Of a DNA stretch of 64,000 nucleotides, positions 8,795-21,090 are shown piece after piece; position 1 is the first letter of the stretch; every line of letters starts with the position of its first letter. The stretch covers positions 1 through 64,000 of the forward strand of contig CAKQQG010000001.1 in the NCBI GenBank assembly GCA_934270705.1. The letters are read 5' to 3'. A program made the position numbers and the translations under genes. This stretch comes from an uncultured Oxalobacter sp. (lineage in GTDB: Bacteria; Pseudomonadota; Gammaproteobacteria; Burkholderiales; Burkholderiaceae_D). The notes under the pieces were generated by a model that did not search any database, had not been told where the DNA came from, and saw only the letters and a program-made list of their open reading frames with translations.

Positions 8795-9574
8795 ATGTTG
8801 CTTGTCGATGCTGGAAATACCTTTATCAAATGGGCCAGACCGGTACCACACCAGACCTTCCGGCTGGAATCCGTCAACTGGCAAAATTTCGGAACGGTTC
8901 GACATCATGAAATGGCCGCCCTGAAACAGGCATGGCACAGGCTCCATGAAGAAACACCGATCCGCCATGTCCTGATCTCCAACGTTGCCGGACAACAACT
9001 CGAAAATACCTTGTCCGGACTGCTGGAAACATTAAATCCTCTCCCGGAATCCGTCGAATGGTTCCGTTCCGCACGATCACTGGGCGGCATCACCAATACC
9101 TATCAGGATTATCGCAAACTGGGCTGCGACCGTTTCGCCTCGATGATTGGCGCACACGCACTCCTGCCCGGAAAGGCACTGGTCGTCGTAACCGCCGGTA
9201 CAGCCACCACTATCGATACCTTGTCGCCGGACGGCACTTTTCTCGGCGGAATGATATTGCCAGGACTGAAACTGATGGCGGACTCACTGGCACACAATAC
9301 TGCGCTGTTACCTGAAACAGACCAGACGCTTCGCCATCTGCCACAGTTTGCCGATAATACCAGCGGCGCTATCCTGAGCGGATGCATCAACGCACAGGCG
9401 GGAGCCATCGAACGTGCCGTCACAACCCATCGCAAGCGTTTTTCCGATGCGCACTGTCTTTTGTCCGGCGGTGCCGCACCATATATTGCGCCAAATCTTT
9501 CTATCCCTTGCAGAATAATAGATAATCTTGTCCTGATCGGTTTGCATACATCCTCGACACGACCAACCTACTGA
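8795..9574 (+). CDS. coaX: Type III pantothenate kinase
   Basis: Catalyses ATP-dependent phosphorylation of pantothenate, the first step of coenzyme A synthesis, in organisms lacking the feedback-regulated CoaA. The ASKHA-fold motifs are present: N-terminal MLLVDAGNTFIKWA, GCDRFASMIGAHAL, and VVTAGTATTIDTL with LGGMILPGL. The ATG at 8795 is chosen because the conserved protein begins there and ACAGGA stands before it; a 21-residue upstream extension has no family similarity. Length 259 residues, normal. The SPOR gene follows after four bases. Confidence 0.94.
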   Translation: MLLVDAGNTFIKWARPVPHQTFRLESVNWQNFGTVRHHEMAALKQAWHRLHEETPIRHVLISNVAGQQLENTLSGLLETLNPLPESVEWFRSARSLGGITNTYQDYRKLGCDRFASMIGAHALLPGKALVVVTAGTATTIDTLSPDGTFLGGMILPGLKLMADSLAHNTALLPETDQTLRHLPQFADNTSGAILSGCINAQAGAIERAVTTHRKRFSDAHCLLSGGAAPYIAPNLSIPCRIIDNLVLIGLHTSSTRPTY

Positions 9575-9578
9575 AGTT

Positions 9579-10244
9579 ATGCTGAAATTCGCTTTCTGGA
9601 TTCTGCTGGCAGCCAATATCGTCGCATTTGCCTCGGCACTGGACTTTTCAGGCACGCCCCGAACCCGGGCCGTATCCACAGAAACCCGTCCGGTCTTTCC
9701 GGAACGGATCAGTGTTTTGCCGCCACCCGCAACCACAGCATCGGCATCCGAACGGAATACACAAGAAAACCCTGCGGTAACCTGCATGGCTTTTGACGGT
9801 TTTGCTTCGGAAAGCGCAGATCTGTTTGAAAAGAAACTGTCATTTCCCGCGGGAACCTTCAAGCGTACAACCGTCATCACGACATCAAGTTATATGGTGT
9901 ATATAACACCATCCAAGAACATGAAAGCGGCAGAAGCACGCATTGCCGAACTGAAAGCGAAGCATATTACCAATTATTTTCTCATTCAGGATGGCAAATT
10001 CCGGAATGCCATTTCACTGGGCATTTTCAAAACTGAAGCGTCAGCCAGAAAGCTTTTGGCAGAATTGCAGGAACAAGGTATCAGTGATCTCGCCATTGCC
10101 GGACGTGGCAAGCAAAAAGAAATGGTGATGCTCAGCATAAACAATCCGGATCAGCAACAGGTCGGGCAAATCAATGCACTACTATCCGAATTTCCGCAAA
10201 TCACCCGCAAAGACTGTCCCTTGCCGGATGAAACACCGCAATAG
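9579..10244 (+). CDS. SPOR domain-containing protein
   Basis: The 221-residue protein has an N-terminal hydrophobic helix (LKFAFWILLAANIVAFASAL), a Pro/Thr-rich linker and a C-terminal SPOR-like domain at ~100-190: SSYMVYITPSKNMKAAEARIAELKAKHI followed by the second repeat AISLGIFKTEASARKLLAEL. SPOR domains bind denuded peptidoglycan glycan, often at division septa. The helix suggests a periplasmic protein anchored in the inner membrane. It follows coaX with a four-base gap, an arrangement I recall from other Oxalobacteraceae and Burkholderiales. Exact role unknown. Confidence 0.8.
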   Translation: MLKFAFWILLAANIVAFASALDFSGTPRTRAVSTETRPVFPERISVLPPPATTASASERNTQENPAVTCMAFDGFASESADLFEKKLSFPAGTFKRTTVITTSSYMVYITPSKNMKAAEARIAELKAKHITNYFLIQDGKFRNAISLGIFKTEASARKLLAELQEQGISDLAIAGRGKQKEMVMLSINNPDQQQVGQINALLSEFPQITRKDCPLPDETPQ

Positions 10245-10288
10245 CCGGAGTATTTTCATTACAAGCGTCTGAAACTGGAAAAGTTGGC

Positions 10289-10294
10289 TATAAT
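10289..10294 (+). promoter_or_regulatory. Candidate -10 box upstream of the MBL-fold gene
   Basis: A perfect TATAAT lies about 100 bases before the MBL-fold hydrolase start, in the 150-base gap after the SPOR gene. No good -35 element is seen at the usual distance, so the call rests on the -10 alone. Confidence 0.45.
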
Positions 10295-10394
10295 GCTCCT
10301 GTTTTTTTACATTCAGTAAAAATGAAGCAAAAACGGGCGATTGAGTGATTCAGCCTGCACTTTCCCCCTATCCACCTTATAACTGCGAGCAACC

Positions 10395-11036
10395 ATGAAG
10401 TTTCAAATCATTCCTGTTACTCCTTTCCAGCAAAACTGCACCCTGATGTGGGACGAAAACACAAACAAGGCCGCCGTCGTCGATCCGGGCGGTGATATCG
10501 AACGAATCAGCGATGCCATCAAACAGCGCAACCTGACACTGGAAAAAGTTCTGGTAACGCATGGTCATCTGGATCACTGCGGCGCGGCGAGAAAACTGGC
10601 TGACCTCTACAACGTCCCCATCGAAGGACCGAACAAGGCCGATGACTGGCTGCTTGAACAACTCGGTTCGGAACAAACCCGTATGTGGGGACTGCCGCCG
10701 GGACAACCCTTTACACCTGACCGCTGGCTCAATCAGGGCGATGAAGTCACCGTCGGTAACGAAACCCTGAAAGTCTTTCACTGCCCCGGTCATTCACCGG
10801 GCCATGTCATTTTCTTCCATGCTCCGACAAAAGTCGCCATCTCCGGCGATGTGCTTTTTGCAGGATCGATCGGACGCACCGATCTGCCCAAAGGCAGCTT
10901 CAAGGCACTGGAAAAATCCATCCGGGAAAACATGTACACACTGGGTGACGACGTACAGTTCATTCCCGGTCATGGACCCGTCTCGTCAATCGGTCATGAA
11001 CGACGCAACAACGCATTTGTCAGAGACAAAAAATAA
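10395..11036 (+). CDS. MBL-fold metallohydrolase (YcbL/glyoxalase II-like)
   Basis: A 213-residue metallo-beta-lactamase-fold hydrolase. Metal ligands are visible in THGHLDHCGAA (HxHxDH), HCPGHSPGHV (His), SGDVLFAGSIGRTDLP (Asp) and PGHGPVSSIGHE (His). The length and the short C-terminus match YcbL-type proteins, which have weak glyoxalase II activity and lack the full glutathione-binding domain. It stands alone between the coaX pair and the ATP synthase operon. Confidence 0.9.
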   Translation: MKFQIIPVTPFQQNCTLMWDENTNKAAVVDPGGDIERISDAIKQRNLTLEKVLVTHGHLDHCGAARKLADLYNVPIEGPNKADDWLLEQLGSEQTRMWGLPPGQPFTPDRWLNQGDEVTVGNETLKVFHCPGHSPGHVIFFHAPTKVAISGDVLFAGSIGRTDLPKGSFKALEKSIRENMYTLGDDVQFIPGHGPVSSIGHERRNNAFVRDKK

Positions 11037-11150
11037 TTCCGGGAATTTGCATCAGATATTGTTTGGAACCGGTTCTTTTCAAAAGAAAAAAAGTTTTTTC
11101 AGCGACCACCAAATAAGAAAAAAATTGCATATTTTGTAGGCAAAATTTCA

Positions 11151-11180
11151 TTGACCGCAAATTTGTAACACCAGTATAAT
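11151..11180 (+). promoter_or_regulatory. Sigma-70 promoter of the ATP synthase operon
   Basis: TTGACC (11151-11156) and a perfect TATAAT (11175-11180) are separated by 18 bases, giving a near-consensus promoter about 100 bases upstream of atpI. The remaining gap (11037-11282) is AT-rich and carries no gene. It is the strongest promoter-like sequence I found in the window. Confidence 0.78.
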
Positions 11181-11282
11181 TCGGGGGCTTGGTGGCAATC
11201 CGGAAACAGATTCTCAATGTCATGAGGAACTGGCTTCGGTTGTAGCTCCTGATTTGATGACAGCGGCAAATTGAGATCAAAA

Positions 11283-11627
11283 ATGGGGCGAGTTCTTTTG
11301 TGGCAGTCGGTATTTGCAACAGGCGCTGCGCTGATTGCGGTGTTAATAGGAGGAATTCCTTCCGGAATTGCGGCGGCCTTGGCCGGCCTGTGTTGTGTGA
11401 TTCCGAATGTGTGTTTTTTTGCAGGTCTTTTTTTCGCGCAAAAAATATTTCACAAAATCATACCTGCTACATTTTTTGTGATTGAGTTTTTTAAAATTGC
11501 GGTTTCTGTTTTACTGCTAATTCTGGTTTTCTGGTTTTACCGGGATGTTAAATGGGTAACGTTTATAGTAAGTTACATCCTGGTTCTTAAAAGTTACATT
11601 TTTTTATTGTTAAAAATGAAGAGTTGA
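11283..11627 (+). CDS. atpI: ATP synthase subunit I
   Basis: Small membrane protein (114 residues) with four predicted helices, encoded first in the atp operon. AtpI family members assist assembly of the c-ring or ion uptake and are poorly conserved. The ATG at 11283 is preferred over an upstream TTG because it begins MGRVLLWQSVFATGAAL, a typical start. Its DNA is clearly richer in A and T than the downstream F1 genes. It ends two bases before the atpB start. Confidence 0.85.
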   Translation: MGRVLLWQSVFATGAALIAVLIGGIPSGIAAALAGLCCVIPNVCFFAGLFFAQKIFHKIIPATFFVIEFFKIAVSVLLLILVFWFYRDVKWVTFIVSYILVLKSYIFLLLKMKS

Positions 11628-11629
11628 TT

Positions 11630-12466
11630 ATGTCTGCAGATGCTCATACGCCTTCATTGGCAGAATACGTTTCGCACCACCTTCAAAATTTCGGAACAGG
11701 ACATCAAGATAAGATTGTAGATTTTTCTATTATCAATCTTGATACCGTGTTCTGGTCTGTTTTTTGTGGTATTGTTGCATGCGTTTTCATGTATATTGTT
11801 GCACGCAAGGCAACATCTGAAACGCCTAACAGGATTCAAAACATACTTGAAGTTCTTGTAGAAATGGCCGATACACAATCAAAGGCACAAATTCACGGCG
11901 ATCGCCGCTTCATTGCGCCGCTTGCGCTGACAATTTTTGTCTGGATTTCATTGATGAACTGCTTGGACTTTTTGCCAGTCGATCTGTTTGGACAACTTTT
12001 CACCTGGACTGGACTGAGCAAATATATTACGTACCATCGTGTCGTGCCAACTGCCGATTTGAATGGTACCGTAGGTATTTCGCTTGGCGTTGTTGTTCTG
12101 ATGTTTTATTTCGGTATTAAGGTAAAGGGTTTAAAAGGTTTTTTGCATGAACTGTTTGCCGCACCGTTTGGTATTTGGCTTGCTCCGTTCAATTTTGCGC
12201 TTAACATTATTGAGTATATTGCAAAAATTATTTCTCTGGCAATGCGCTTGTGGGGTAACATGTATGCTGGTGAGCTGCTTTTTTTAATGATCGCTATGCT
12301 GGGCGCCTATGCAGCCTTGTCGATTGGCGGATCTTTCCTCTTTGTGGGTCATGTTATCGCTGGTACAATCTGGGCGATTTTCCATATCCTGATTGTTTTC
12401 CTGCAGGCATTCATTTTCATGATTCTGACACTTGTTTATCTTGGTCTTGCTCATGAAGGTCATTAA
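11630..12466 (+). CDS. atpB: ATP synthase F0 subunit a
   Basis: Membrane subunit that, with the c-ring, forms the proton path. The 278-residue protein has the stator helix with the essential arginine in SLAMRLWGNMYAGELLF; the usual neighbour F (LRLFGN) is W here. WISLMNCLDFLPVD matches the N-terminal half-channel region. ATG at 11630 is used; the reading frame also extends two codons to a TTG. It overlaps no gene but starts two bases after atpI. The coding sequence is AT-rich like atpI. Confidence 0.95.
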   Translation: MSADAHTPSLAEYVSHHLQNFGTGHQDKIVDFSIINLDTVFWSVFCGIVACVFMYIVARKATSETPNRIQNILEVLVEMADTQSKAQIHGDRRFIAPLALTIFVWISLMNCLDFLPVDLFGQLFTWTGLSKYITYHRVVPTADLNGTVGISLGVVVLMFYFGIKVKGLKGFLHELFAAPFGIWLAPFNFALNIIEYIAKIISLAMRLWGNMYAGELLFLMIAMLGAYAALSIGGSFLFVGHVIAGTIWAIFHILIVFLQAFIFMILTLVYLGLAHEGH

Positions 12467-12475
12467 TTACAATAA

Positions 12476-12778
<303 letters not shown>

Positions 12779-12851
12779 TTTTCCGACACGATATCCGGAA
12801 ACAAACCGGACAATTGATTGTTGTAAGTTTATTTCTTAGAAGGAATTTACC

Positions 12852-13322
12852 GTGAATCTAAATGCGACCTTATTCGCGCAATTTGTGGTCTTTATTATTC
12901 TTGCCATATTCACGGCTAAAGTAGTATGGCCACCTCTGGTGAAAGTACTAGACGAACGCGCGAAAAAAATCCAGGAAGGCTTGACTGCAGCCGACCGCAG
13001 CAAACAAGAAATGATTGCAGTGCAAAAGCATGTTCAGAGCGAACTTGCCAAAGCACGGGAAGAAGGTCAGAAACGTGTTCAGGAAGCTGAGTCACGTGCA
13101 CAGCAAATCGCCGACGACATCAAGCACGATGCCGAAAACGAAGCCGCTGAAATCATCGCTCAGGCAAAAGCTCAGGCAGAATTGCAAATCAAGCAGGCCA
13201 GGGAACAGCTTCGTGCAGAAGTGGCTTCGCTGGCTGTCAAGGGCGCTGAACAGATTCTCAAACGCGAAATTGACGCTAAAGCCCATGCTGATCTGTTAAA
13301 CAAACTTTCTGCTGAACTTTAA
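12852..13322 (+). CDS. atpF: ATP synthase F0 subunit b
   Basis: Peripheral stalk subunit of 156 residues: N-terminal membrane helix ([20 protein letters not shown]), the conserved [15 protein letters not shown] transition, and a long charged, Ala/Glu/Lys-rich coiled coil to the C-terminus. It joins subunit a to the F1 head through delta. The start is GTG with AGAAGGA upstream. Length is normal. Confidence 0.95.
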   Translation: MNLNATLFAQFVVFIILAIFTAKVVWPPLVKVLDERAKKIQEGLTAADRSKQEMIAVQKHVQSELAKAREEGQKRVQEAESRAQQIADDIKHDAENEAAEIIAQAKAQAELQIKQAREQLRAEVASLAVKGAEQILKREIDAKAHADLLNKLSAEL

Positions 13323-13324
13323 TT

Positions 13325-13855
13325 ATGGAAATAGCTACTGTAGCGCGCCCATATGCCGAGGCACTGTTTCAGATAGCACAGAAACAGGATCTACTGCACT
13401 GGTCCCAACTGATCGAAGCACTGGCCGATATTGGTTCGCACCCTCAGGTACTTGAGGTTGCGAACAATCCCAAGCTGAGAAAAGACCAGATCGCCAACGT
13501 TCTTTTCCAGATTTTCCACTGTGAAAATGACGAACCCGTGAAGAATTTCATCCGTGTGCTGGTAGAAAACGATCGTGTTGCCCTGCTACCTGAAATTGCC
13601 CGGCAGTTCGAGGAGCTGAAAAACGCAAGTCAGGGTTCGGCTATTGTGCAAATAGTCAGCGCTTTTCCATTAACGGAAGCTCAAACGAATGAACTTGTCA
13701 GCAAATTGGAAAAGCGGTTTGGACGCAAGCTTATTCCTACTATTGAAATAGACAAATCCCTGATCGGCGGTGTTTGTGTTACCGTCGGCGATGAGGTTCT
13801 TGACTTGTCAGTACGTGGGAAGCTGCAAAAAATGCAGGAAACCCTTGTTTCGTAA
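13325..13855 (+). CDS. atpH: ATP synthase F1 subunit delta
   Basis: A 176-residue OSCP/delta subunit starting two bases after the atpF stop. It begins IATVARPYAEALFQIA, the usual N-terminal helix that binds the alpha subunits, and ends with the conserved LIGGVCVTVGDEVLDLSVRG. It caps the F1 head and holds the b-dimer stalk. Confidence 0.95.
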   Translation: MEIATVARPYAEALFQIAQKQDLLHWSQLIEALADIGSHPQVLEVANNPKLRKDQIANVLFQIFHCENDEPVKNFIRVLVENDRVALLPEIARQFEELKNASQGSAIVQIVSAFPLTEAQTNELVSKLEKRFGRKLIPTIEIDKSLIGGVCVTVGDEVLDLSVRGKLQKMQETLVS

Positions 13856-13904
13856 TCCAGCTGCTTGAGCGGTGCGAACCGATAGAACAACATTAGGAGT
13901 TAGC

Positions 13905-15455
13905 ATGTTACTAAACCCGTCCGAAATCAGTGATCTGATTAAAAATCGGATAGAGAATCTTGGCGATGCCGCTGAGATTCGCAATCAGGGTACCGTTATT
14001 TCCGTCTCTGACGGTATCTGTCGTATACATGGCCTTTCCGACGTCATGCAAGGTGAAATGCTTGAATTTCCGGGAAATACCTACGGTCTGGCATTGAACC
14101 TGGAACGTGATTCGGTAGGTGCGGTTATTCTCGGTGAATACGAACACATTTCCGAAGGTGATACGGTCAAATGTACCGGTCGTATTCTGGAAGTGCCGAC
14201 AGGTCCCGAGCTGATCGGACGTGTCGTGGATTCTCTGGGTTCGCCGATTGACGGAAAGGGTCCTGTCAATACCAAACTGTCCAGCCCGATCGAAAAGATC
14301 GCTCCGGGTGTTATTGCACGTCAGTCCGTTTCCCAGCCAATGCAAACCGGTCTGAAAGCTATTGATTCGATGGTTCCGATCGGACGTGGCCAACGGGAAC
14401 TGATCATCGGCGACCGCCAGACCGGCAAGACTGCCGTTGCGATTGATGCCATCATCAACCAGAAGGGTCAGGACATGGTCTGTATTTATGTTGCCATCGG
14501 CCAGAAAGCGTCTTCCATCAAAAACACGGTGCGCGCTCTGGAAGAAAACGGCGCCATGGATTACACGATCGTTGTTGCCGCAACAGCATCTGAATCCGCT
14601 GCAATGCAATATATCGCTCCATATGCAGGCTGTGCCATGGGAGAATATTTCCGTGATCGCGGTCAGGATGCACTGATCGTTTATGATGATCTGTCCAAAC
14701 AGGCCGTAGCCTATCGTCAGGTTTCCCTGCTTTTGCGCCGTCCGCCGGGACGTGAAGCATTCCCGGGTGACGTTTTCTACCTGCACTCCCGCCTGCTGGA
14801 ACGTGCGGCACGTGTCAACGAACACTATGTCGAACAGTTCACCAACGGTGAAGTCAAGGGTCGTACCGGTTCCCTGACCGCACTGCCGATCATCGAGACC
14901 CAGGCAGGTGACGTTTCCGCTTTCGTTCCGACCAACGTTATTTCCATTACCGACGGTCAGATCTTTTTGGAAACGAACCTGTTCAACGCCGGTATCCGTC
15001 CTGCAATTAACGCAGGTATTTCGGTTTCCCGTGTGGGAGGTGCCGCACAGACCAAAGCGATCAAGAGCCTCTCCGGCGGTATTCGTACCGACCTGGCGCA
15101 GTATCGTGAACTGGCAGCGTTCGCACAGTTCGCCTCCGATCTGGACGAAGCGACGAGACGTCAGCTCGACCGGGGTGCCCGCGTTACCGAATTGCTCAAG
15201 CAGAACCAGTATTCCCCGTTGCCGATTTCGCTGATGTCGGTTTCCCTGTTCGCGGTCAACAGCGGTTTTCTCGATGATATCGAAGTGAAAGATGTTCTTC
15301 CGTTCGAAGCAGAATTGCATGCTTACATGAAAGAAAACTATTCCGATCTTCTGAGAAGAATCGACGAAAACAAGAAGCTGGACAAGGATGACGAATCGAC
15401 ACTCGCAGCAGCGATTACCGATTTCAAACAGGTCCGGGCGAAGGAAGCTGCCTGA
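13905..15455 (+). CDS. atpA: ATP synthase F1 subunit alpha
   Basis: Non-catalytic nucleotide-binding subunit, 516 residues. Walker A is [29 protein letters not shown] and [25 protein letters not shown] are the usual conserved blocks, with the [20 protein letters not shown] loop near the C-terminal domain. ATG 13905 ([10 protein letters not shown]) is preceded by TAGGAG; the longer frame from 13872 is rejected. Confidence 0.97.
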   Translation: MLLNPSEISDLIKNRIENLGDAAEIRNQGTVISVSDGICRIHGLSDVMQGEMLEFPGNTYGLALNLERDSVGAVILGEYEHISEGDTVKCTGRILEVPTGPELIGRVVDSLGSPIDGKGPVNTKLSSPIEKIAPGVIARQSVSQPMQTGLKAIDSMVPIGRGQRELIIGDRQTGKTAVAIDAIINQKGQDMVCIYVAIGQKASSIKNTVRALEENGAMDYTIVVAATASESAAMQYIAPYAGCAMGEYFRDRGQDALIVYDDLSKQAVAYRQVSLLLRRPPGREAFPGDVFYLHSRLLERAARVNEHYVEQFTNGEVKGRTGSLTALPIIETQAGDVSAFVPTNVISITDGQIFLETNLFNAGIRPAINAGISVSRVGGAAQTKAIKSLSGGIRTDLAQYRELAAFAQFASDLDEATRRQLDRGARVTELLKQNQYSPLPISLMSVSLFAVNSGFLDDIEVKDVLPFEAELHAYMKENYSDLLRRIDENKKLDKDDESTLAAAITDFKQVRAKEAA

Positions 15456-15492
15456 TTAACGATATAACTGACGCGACAAGGAGTAAAGCCTC

Positions 15493-16362
15493 ATGGCATC
15501 AGGCAAGGAAATACGCAGCCAGATAAGCAGCGTAGAAAATACGAGAAAAATTACCAAGGCCATGGAAATGGTGGCAGCATCCAAAATGCGCAAGGCGCAG
15601 GACAGAATGCGTGCCAGCCGTCCCTACAGTGAAATTGTCCGCAATATTGCCGCTCATCTGGCAGAGGCAAATCCTGACTATGTTCACCCGTTTACCATCG
15701 AACGCGCATCATCCAAGCGTATCGGTCTGGTTGTGGTGACGACCGACAAGGGTCTGTGTGGCGGTCTCAATACCAATGTGTTGAGAGTCGTTACCAACAA
15801 GATGAAGGAAGAAGAAGCCAAGGGCAACAGTATCATTACAGTGGCGATCGGAACCAAGGGTCTGGGTTTTTTGAACCGTATCGGCGCGAAAGTTGTCTCG
15901 TCAGTTGTCCAGCTCGGAGATGCTCCCCGGCTGGAACAGCTGATCGGACCTTTCAAGGCATTGCTTGATGAATACAATGCCGAAAATCTGGATGCGATCT
16001 ATCTGTGTTACAACAAGTTCATCAATACGATGAGACAGGAACCGGTGATCGACCAGTTGTTGCCATTGTCCAAGGACACTCTGAAAGTAGAGACGAAAAG
16101 CCATAGTTGGGAATACATCTATGAACCGGATGCCGCATCGGTCATCGATACATTGTTGCAGCGTTATATCGAGGCGCTTTTGTATCAGTCGGTAGCGGAA
16201 AATATCGGGTCAGAACAGTCTGCACGCATGGTAGCCATGAAAGCGGCCAGCGACAATGCGGGTAACGTCATCTCGGATTTGAGGTTGATTTACAACAAAA
16301 CCCGTCAGGCAGCCATTACTACCGAGCTGTCGGAAATTGTTGCAGGCGCAGCTGCGGTTTAA
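15493..16362 (+). CDS. atpG: ATP synthase F1 subunit gamma
   Basis: Central rotor shaft, 289 residues. It has the standard N-terminal helix [22 protein letters not shown] and C-terminal helix [20 protein letters not shown] that form the coiled coil, with the Rossmann-like middle ([16 protein letters not shown]). An AAGGAG precedes the ATG. Confidence 0.97.
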   Translation: MASGKEIRSQISSVENTRKITKAMEMVAASKMRKAQDRMRASRPYSEIVRNIAAHLAEANPDYVHPFTIERASSKRIGLVVVTTDKGLCGGLNTNVLRVVTNKMKEEEAKGNSIITVAIGTKGLGFLNRIGAKVVSSVVQLGDAPRLEQLIGPFKALLDEYNAENLDAIYLCYNKFINTMRQEPVIDQLLPLSKDTLKVETKSHSWEYIYEPDAASVIDTLLQRYIEALLYQSVAENIGSEQSARMVAMKAASDNAGNVISDLRLIYNKTRQAAITTELSEIVAGAAAV

Positions 16363-16383
16363 CCGGCGGCCAATGAGTATTGA

Positions 16384-17793
<1,410 letters not shown>

Positions 17794-17879
17794 TCGGTTG
17801 TGACCTGCATTCCGGTGTGGATATTTCCGCACGGAATGCAGGATCGAAACGCAACTGAACGATCATAAAGGTTTCTAAC

Positions 17880-18302
17880 ATGGCAAACACCATACATGTT
17901 GACGTCGTTTCCGCCGAGGAACTGATTTTCTCCGGAGAAGCTGAATTCGTCGTGTTGCCGGGTGAAATGGGTGAACTGGGTATTCTTCCGCGGCACTCAC
18001 CCCTGATTACCCGTATCAAGCCAGGTGCTGTACGTATCAAAATCAGCGGCAAACAGGATGAGGAATATGTCTTCGTGGCTGGCGGTGTTCTTGAAGTACA
18101 ACCCCATGCCGTCACCGTTCTGGCCGATACGGCAATTCGTGCAAAAGATCTTGACGAAGCCAAGGCTAATGAAGCGAAGAAACTGGCTGAAGACGCCATC
18201 CTGAATCGTGAATCACAAATCGACTACGCCAAGGCACAGGCTGAAATCGCCATGGCCGTGGCACAGCTGTCCATGATCAAGAAATTGCGGCGCAAACATT
18301 GA
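17880..18302 (+). CDS. atpC: ATP synthase F1 subunit epsilon
   Basis: A 140-residue epsilon subunit: the N-terminal beta sandwich ([24 protein letters not shown], then [19 protein letters not shown]) and the C-terminal helical hairpin that can inhibit ATPase activity. It is the last operon gene and is followed by a strong terminator. Confidence 0.96.
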   Translation: MANTIHVDVVSAEELIFSGEAEFVVLPGEMGELGILPRHSPLITRIKPGAVRIKISGKQDEEYVFVAGGVLEVQPHAVTVLADTAIRAKDLDEAKANEAKKLAEDAILNRESQIDYAKAQAEIAMAVAQLSMIKKLRRKH

Positions 18303-18324
18303 GATTTCACATTCCAGAAAAAAA

Positions 18325-18346
18325 GGCAGCTTGCGCTGCCTTTTTT
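18325..18346 (+). terminator. Intrinsic terminator of the atp operon
   Basis: GGCAGC (18325-18330) pairs with GCTGCC (18335-18340) across a TTGC loop, followed by six T and preceded by seven A that can extend the stem. It is also positioned to stop minus-strand argB transcription in part of its length, since argB ends at 18360. Confidence 0.9.
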
Positions 18347-18359
18347 GTTAGAGCCAGAT

Positions 18360-19241
18360 TCAGTGGGAACGTATCAGCGTGCCGAAAGGCTGTTCGGTCA
18401 GGATTTCGAGAAGCAGGGAATGTTCGATCCGACCATCAATGATATGTACCGAATTTACACCGGACTTGGCAGCATCCAGTGCGGATCCGATTTTCGGCAG
18501 CATTCCGCCTGAGATCGTACCATCCTCGAACAGCATTTCGATTTCACGTGCCGTCAGATCTGTCAGCAACCTGTTCTGTTTGTCCAGTACACCGGAAGTA
18601 TTGGTCATCATGATCAATTTTTCGGCTCTCAGGATCTGGGCAATCTCACCGGCTACGACATCTGCATTGATATTGTATGCCTGTCCATCATCGCTGAAAC
18701 CGATAGGCGAGATGACTGGAATGAAGGCATCATCCTGAAGGGTCTTGACGACAGCAGGATTGATGGACGTAATCTTGCCGACATATCCGAGATCGATGAA
18801 CTCGCCCGGTTTGTCCTTGTTGGGCATCTGCATTTTCTCGGCATGAATCAGACCGCCATCCTTGCCTGTAAGGCCGACTGCCTGACCGCCATACTGATTG
18901 ATCAGCATCACGATGTCCTGTTGCACTTCGCCGCCAAGAACCCATTCGACGACTTCCATGGTTTCCTCATCGGTGATACGCATACCCTGAACGAATGTTC
19001 CGCTTTTGCCGACTTTTCTCAGGGCATTATCGATTTGTGGACCACCGCCATGAACGACGACGGGGTTCATACCGACGAGTTTGAGCAAAACGACGTCGCG
19101 CGCGAATCCGTGTTTGAGTTTTTCTTCAGTCATGGCATTGCCGCCATACTTGATAACGATGGTTTTGCCGTGAAATTTCTGGATATACGGCAATGCCTCG
19201 GCAAGAATCTCCGCCTTCATTTTGGGTTCAAGATCACTCAT
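18360..19241 (-). CDS. argB: Acetylglutamate kinase
   Basis: Phosphorylates N-acetylglutamate, the second step of arginine synthesis. The 293-residue protein shows [31 protein letters not shown] and [13 protein letters not shown], the amino-acid-kinase-fold nucleotide and substrate loops. No other arg gene is nearby. In Burkholderiales I recall argB standing next to a HAD phosphatase and slmA; here those two lie about 30 kb away. Confidence 0.96.
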   Translation of the reverse strand: MSDLEPKMKAEILAEALPYIQKFHGKTIVIKYGGNAMTEEKLKHGFARDVVLLKLVGMNPVVVHGGGPQIDNALRKVGKSGTFVQGMRITDEETMEVVEWVLGGEVQQDIVMLINQYGGQAVGLTGKDGGLIHAEKMQMPNKDKPGEFIDLGYVGKITSINPAVVKTLQDDAFIPVISPIGFSDDGQAYNINADVVAGEIAQILRAEKLIMMTNTSGVLDKQNRLLTDLTAREIEMLFEDGTISGGMLPKIGSALDAAKSGVNSVHIIDGRIEHSLLLEILTEQPFGTLIRSH

Positions 19242-19330
19242 GGGATATCCTCAGAACAAATTAAAGCGATGGCAGTAAAAGATATCGGAAAAATCCGTTT
19301 GTTGCATTCTACCGTTTAACACGGAAAAAT

Positions 19331-20092
19331 TTACATGTTTGCATTGGGACGACCGAAAATATCGCGGTAAGTGGGATAAAAGGAACAGTAAATCAACACT
19401 GAGAGGATAAAGGAAAAAACGAAGACAACGAACACTGCGATACCTTGTCCAGCAATGATGCCGAACAAGGCGGCAATCAGATACGGGAAACCGAAAACAA
19501 GGGCAATCCAGATACCGAAATACACCAGAAATGGACGGAAATTCCTGGAAAAGGCGAAAAAGCTGTAGAACATCGCTTTTCCAAGACTCATATCTTTCCA
19601 GCCGATCAACGGAATGGCGAACCACATCGCCATCAAAAACGGAATGTAGGCGAGCAGGATCAGGCTTACCGTGATAAAAAGCGGGAACATTTCAGTGGAT
19701 GACTGTTCTTTTGCCTGCTCCGAAAACAATACGAAGATATTGCCGCCGTCAATCAGAAAAGAGAGCGCGACCGCCAGAAAAGCGAAAAGCAGATAACAGC
19801 TTCCTGCCATAACTAGGCGAAACAGAATCTGGCGATTCAATACAGCGAGCAAGTCCCTGAAAGTGATCTGTTCACCTGCCTCTGTCTTGAAACAGGCATG
19901 CATGAACAGAAAAGTAAATACAGGAGACAATAAAACCGGCAAAATTTGCCCCAGCACCGGCACGACTCCAAGAAGAATCATTCCGAACACGTAAACAAAA
20001 AACAGATTGGTCAGAAAAAAAGGACGCACTCTGAAAAGATTCCAGCCGCCGATGATCCAGTCCCATCCGGCGCGAGCATTTGACTGATTCAT
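19331..20092 (-). CDS. BPSS1780-like integral membrane protein
   Basis: A 253-residue protein with about six hydrophobic segments and an N-terminal [18 protein letters not shown] signature, which I associate with the BPSS1780 family of uncharacterised betaproteobacterial membrane proteins. Function unknown. The start ATGA overlaps the end of thrB by four bases, so it is translated with homoserine kinase, but that gives no clear functional link. Confidence 0.7.
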   Translation of the reverse strand: MNQSNARAGWDWIIGGWNLFRVRPFFLTNLFFVYVFGMILLGVVPVLGQILPVLLSPVFTFLFMHACFKTEAGEQITFRDLLAVLNRQILFRLVMAGSCYLLFAFLAVALSFLIDGGNIFVLFSEQAKEQSSTEMFPLFITVSLILLAYIPFLMAMWFAIPLIGWKDMSLGKAMFYSFFAFSRNFRPFLVYFGIWIALVFGFPYLIAALFGIIAGQGIAVFVVFVFSFILSVLIYCSFYPTYRDIFGRPNANM

Positions 20093-21048
20093 GTTGTCAA
20101 TTCCGGAGCAGGCAATGCCACCCGCAATCGCAAGATGCGTTCGAAATGGCGGGGATCATGTGGTGTGAGCATTTGGGCTTCACGCGGCATATAAAAATCA
20201 TAAAGACGCGAAATCCAGAAACGCAATGCAGCACTTCTCAGTACCGCTTTCCAGGCAGCGCATTCATCCAGGGTGAAAGGACGCACTGCATGATAGGCAT
20301 CAAGGAAAGCTCTTACACGAATCGGATCGAAAGCGCCGGTTTCGAGATCAATGCACCAGTCATTGATCGCCACAGCGACATCGAAAAGCCATGTATCGCA
20401 GCCAGCAAAATAAAAATCGAAGAATCCTGACAATTCATCGCCGTCGAACATAACGTTATTGCGAAACAGATCGGCGTGAACAGGCCCCCTGTACAGTTTC
20501 CAGTACAAATTCGAGGCTGCGAATTCTTCCTGGAAACGCATTTCGTTCTGAAGCAGAAAGGATGCTTCCGCAGGAAGGAAGGGAAGCACTTCAGGGACGG
20601 TTTTCCGCCACCACGCAATACCACGAAGGTTGGGTTGTTCAAGTGGATAATCACGACCGGCCAGATGCATTTTCGCCATCATGTCTCCGACCTGTGCGCA
20701 ATGAAGCGGTTTGGGAGCCGGCAGCCAGTCACCTTCGAGTTTGGTCACGAGACACGCCGGTTTCCCGCACAGCATATGCAAGATCCTGCCATTCCTGTCA
20801 GGAACAGGAGCAGGTACCTTGATCCCTTTTCTGGCAAGGTGTTGCATCAGGTTAAGATAAAAGGGCAATTCATCGAATGTCAGCTTTTCGAAAAGCGTAA
20901 GGACAAATTCCCCTTTTTCCATAGTCACGAAAAAATTGCTGTTCTCGATACCGGAACTGATACCCCTGATACCATTGACTGTGCCCAGCGAAAAAGAAGC
21001 CATCCAGGGAACCAGATCATCGAGACTGACCGGTGTAAAAACTGCCAT
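20089..21048 (-). CDS. thrB: Homoserine kinase (type II, aminoglycoside-phosphotransferase fold)
   Basis: Phosphorylates homoserine for threonine synthesis. The 319-residue protein belongs to the ThrB type with a kinase fold like aminoglycoside phosphotransferases rather than the GHMP type of E. coli. Visible motifs are [14 protein letters not shown] (nucleotide region), the catalytic loop [16 protein letters not shown] and the metal motif [25 protein letters not shown]. It lies in the betaproteobacterial order polA / DUF2782 / thrB. Confidence 0.93.
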   Translation of the reverse strand: MAVFTPVSLDDLVPWMASFSLGTVNGIRGISSGIENSNFFVTMEKGEFVLTLFEKLTFDELPFYLNLMQHLARKGIKVPAPVPDRNGRILHMLCGKPACLVTKLEGDWLPAPKPLHCAQVGDMMAKMHLAGRDYPLEQPNLRGIAWWRKTVPEVLPFLPAEASFLLQNEMRFQEEFAASNLYWKLYRGPVHADLFRNNVMFDGDELSGFFDFYFAGCDTWLFDVAVAINDWCIDLETGAFDPIRVRAFLDAYHAVRPFTLDECAAWKAVLRSAALRFWISRLYDFYMPREAQMLTPHDPRHFERILRLRVALPAPELTT

Positions 21049-21090
21049 GATATGTGTAGAACGTTAAACTGAAGATCTCATGCCGCCTTG

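Noticed and set aside
13911-15320. 469-residue open frame on the minus strand across atpA
   Set aside because: It mirrors the highly conserved atpA gene in another frame and has no protein-like features or ribosome-binding site.
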